From NCBI GenBank assembly GCA_020426425.1, contig JAGQQB010000270.1, forward strand, positions 1-5,326: DNA of 5,326 bases, written 5' to 3'. The notes below the pieces were generated by a model. It had not been told where the DNA came from, did no database searches, and saw only the letters and a list, made by a program, of their open reading frames with translations. Of the stretch, positions 5,299 to 5,326 are shown in pieces. Each line of letters starts with the position of its first letter. The stretch's first letter is position 1. The stretch is from Planctomycetaceae bacterium. GTDB taxonomy: Bacteria; Planctomycetota; Planctomycetia; Planctomycetales; Planctomycetaceae. The translations under genes were made by a program, and so were the position numbers.

Positions 5299-5326
5299 CG
5301 AGGGGCCTGTTTCTCAGCGTCCATGA

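Noticed and set aside
4623..5324. A 233-codon minus-strand frame at the right end
   Set aside because: Its Gln/His/Arg-rich translation looks like an antisense shadow of the membrane-protein gene, and no motif or ribosome site supports it.

Overview
The window looks like chromosomal DNA from a GC-rich member of the Planctomycetota (family-level guess: Planctomycetaceae-like). This rests on a secreted DUF1080 (3-keto-disaccharide hydrolase family) protein, a family greatly expanded in that phylum, on weak Shine-Dalgarno use, and on degenerate short tandem repeats in the gaps. The assignment is inference; there is no rRNA or other marker here.

Layout. Four genes run leftward on the minus strand: a DUF2760 protein (3611 to 3045), a secreted DUF1080 protein (2880 to 1981), aroA for EPSP synthase (1791 to 511), and the 5' part of rsmB, which overlaps aroA by 4 nt and leaves the window at base 1. 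One gene runs rightward, an unrecognised multi-pass membrane protein (3984 to 5225). It diverges from the DUF2760 gene across a 372-nt gap with no gene. The last 101 nt hold only a small hairpin.

How the genes fit together. aroA makes 5-enolpyruvylshikimate-3-phosphate in the shikimate pathway. rsmB modifies 16S rRNA and is probably translationally coupled to aroA through a GTGA overlap. The DUF1080 protein is probably periplasmic or extracytoplasmic and acts on carbohydrate. No common pathway links the genes, so this is best read as a loose housekeeping cluster rather than a dedicated system.

Most unusual part. The two spacers flanking the DUF1080 gene are filled with degenerate heptanucleotide repeats. 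Six unrelated sequence families (TTGAGGG, ACTGANG, GAYRGCC, GGGGTTA, CTCGTCC and RCTCTYN types) all keep a 7-nt period. The TTGAGGG array is interrupted by three small hairpins whose stems differ but stay paired and whose sense-strand loops all have the form C(GNA)G. This array abuts the aroA start codon. I see no CRISPR array, transposon, tRNA, rRNA or defence system.
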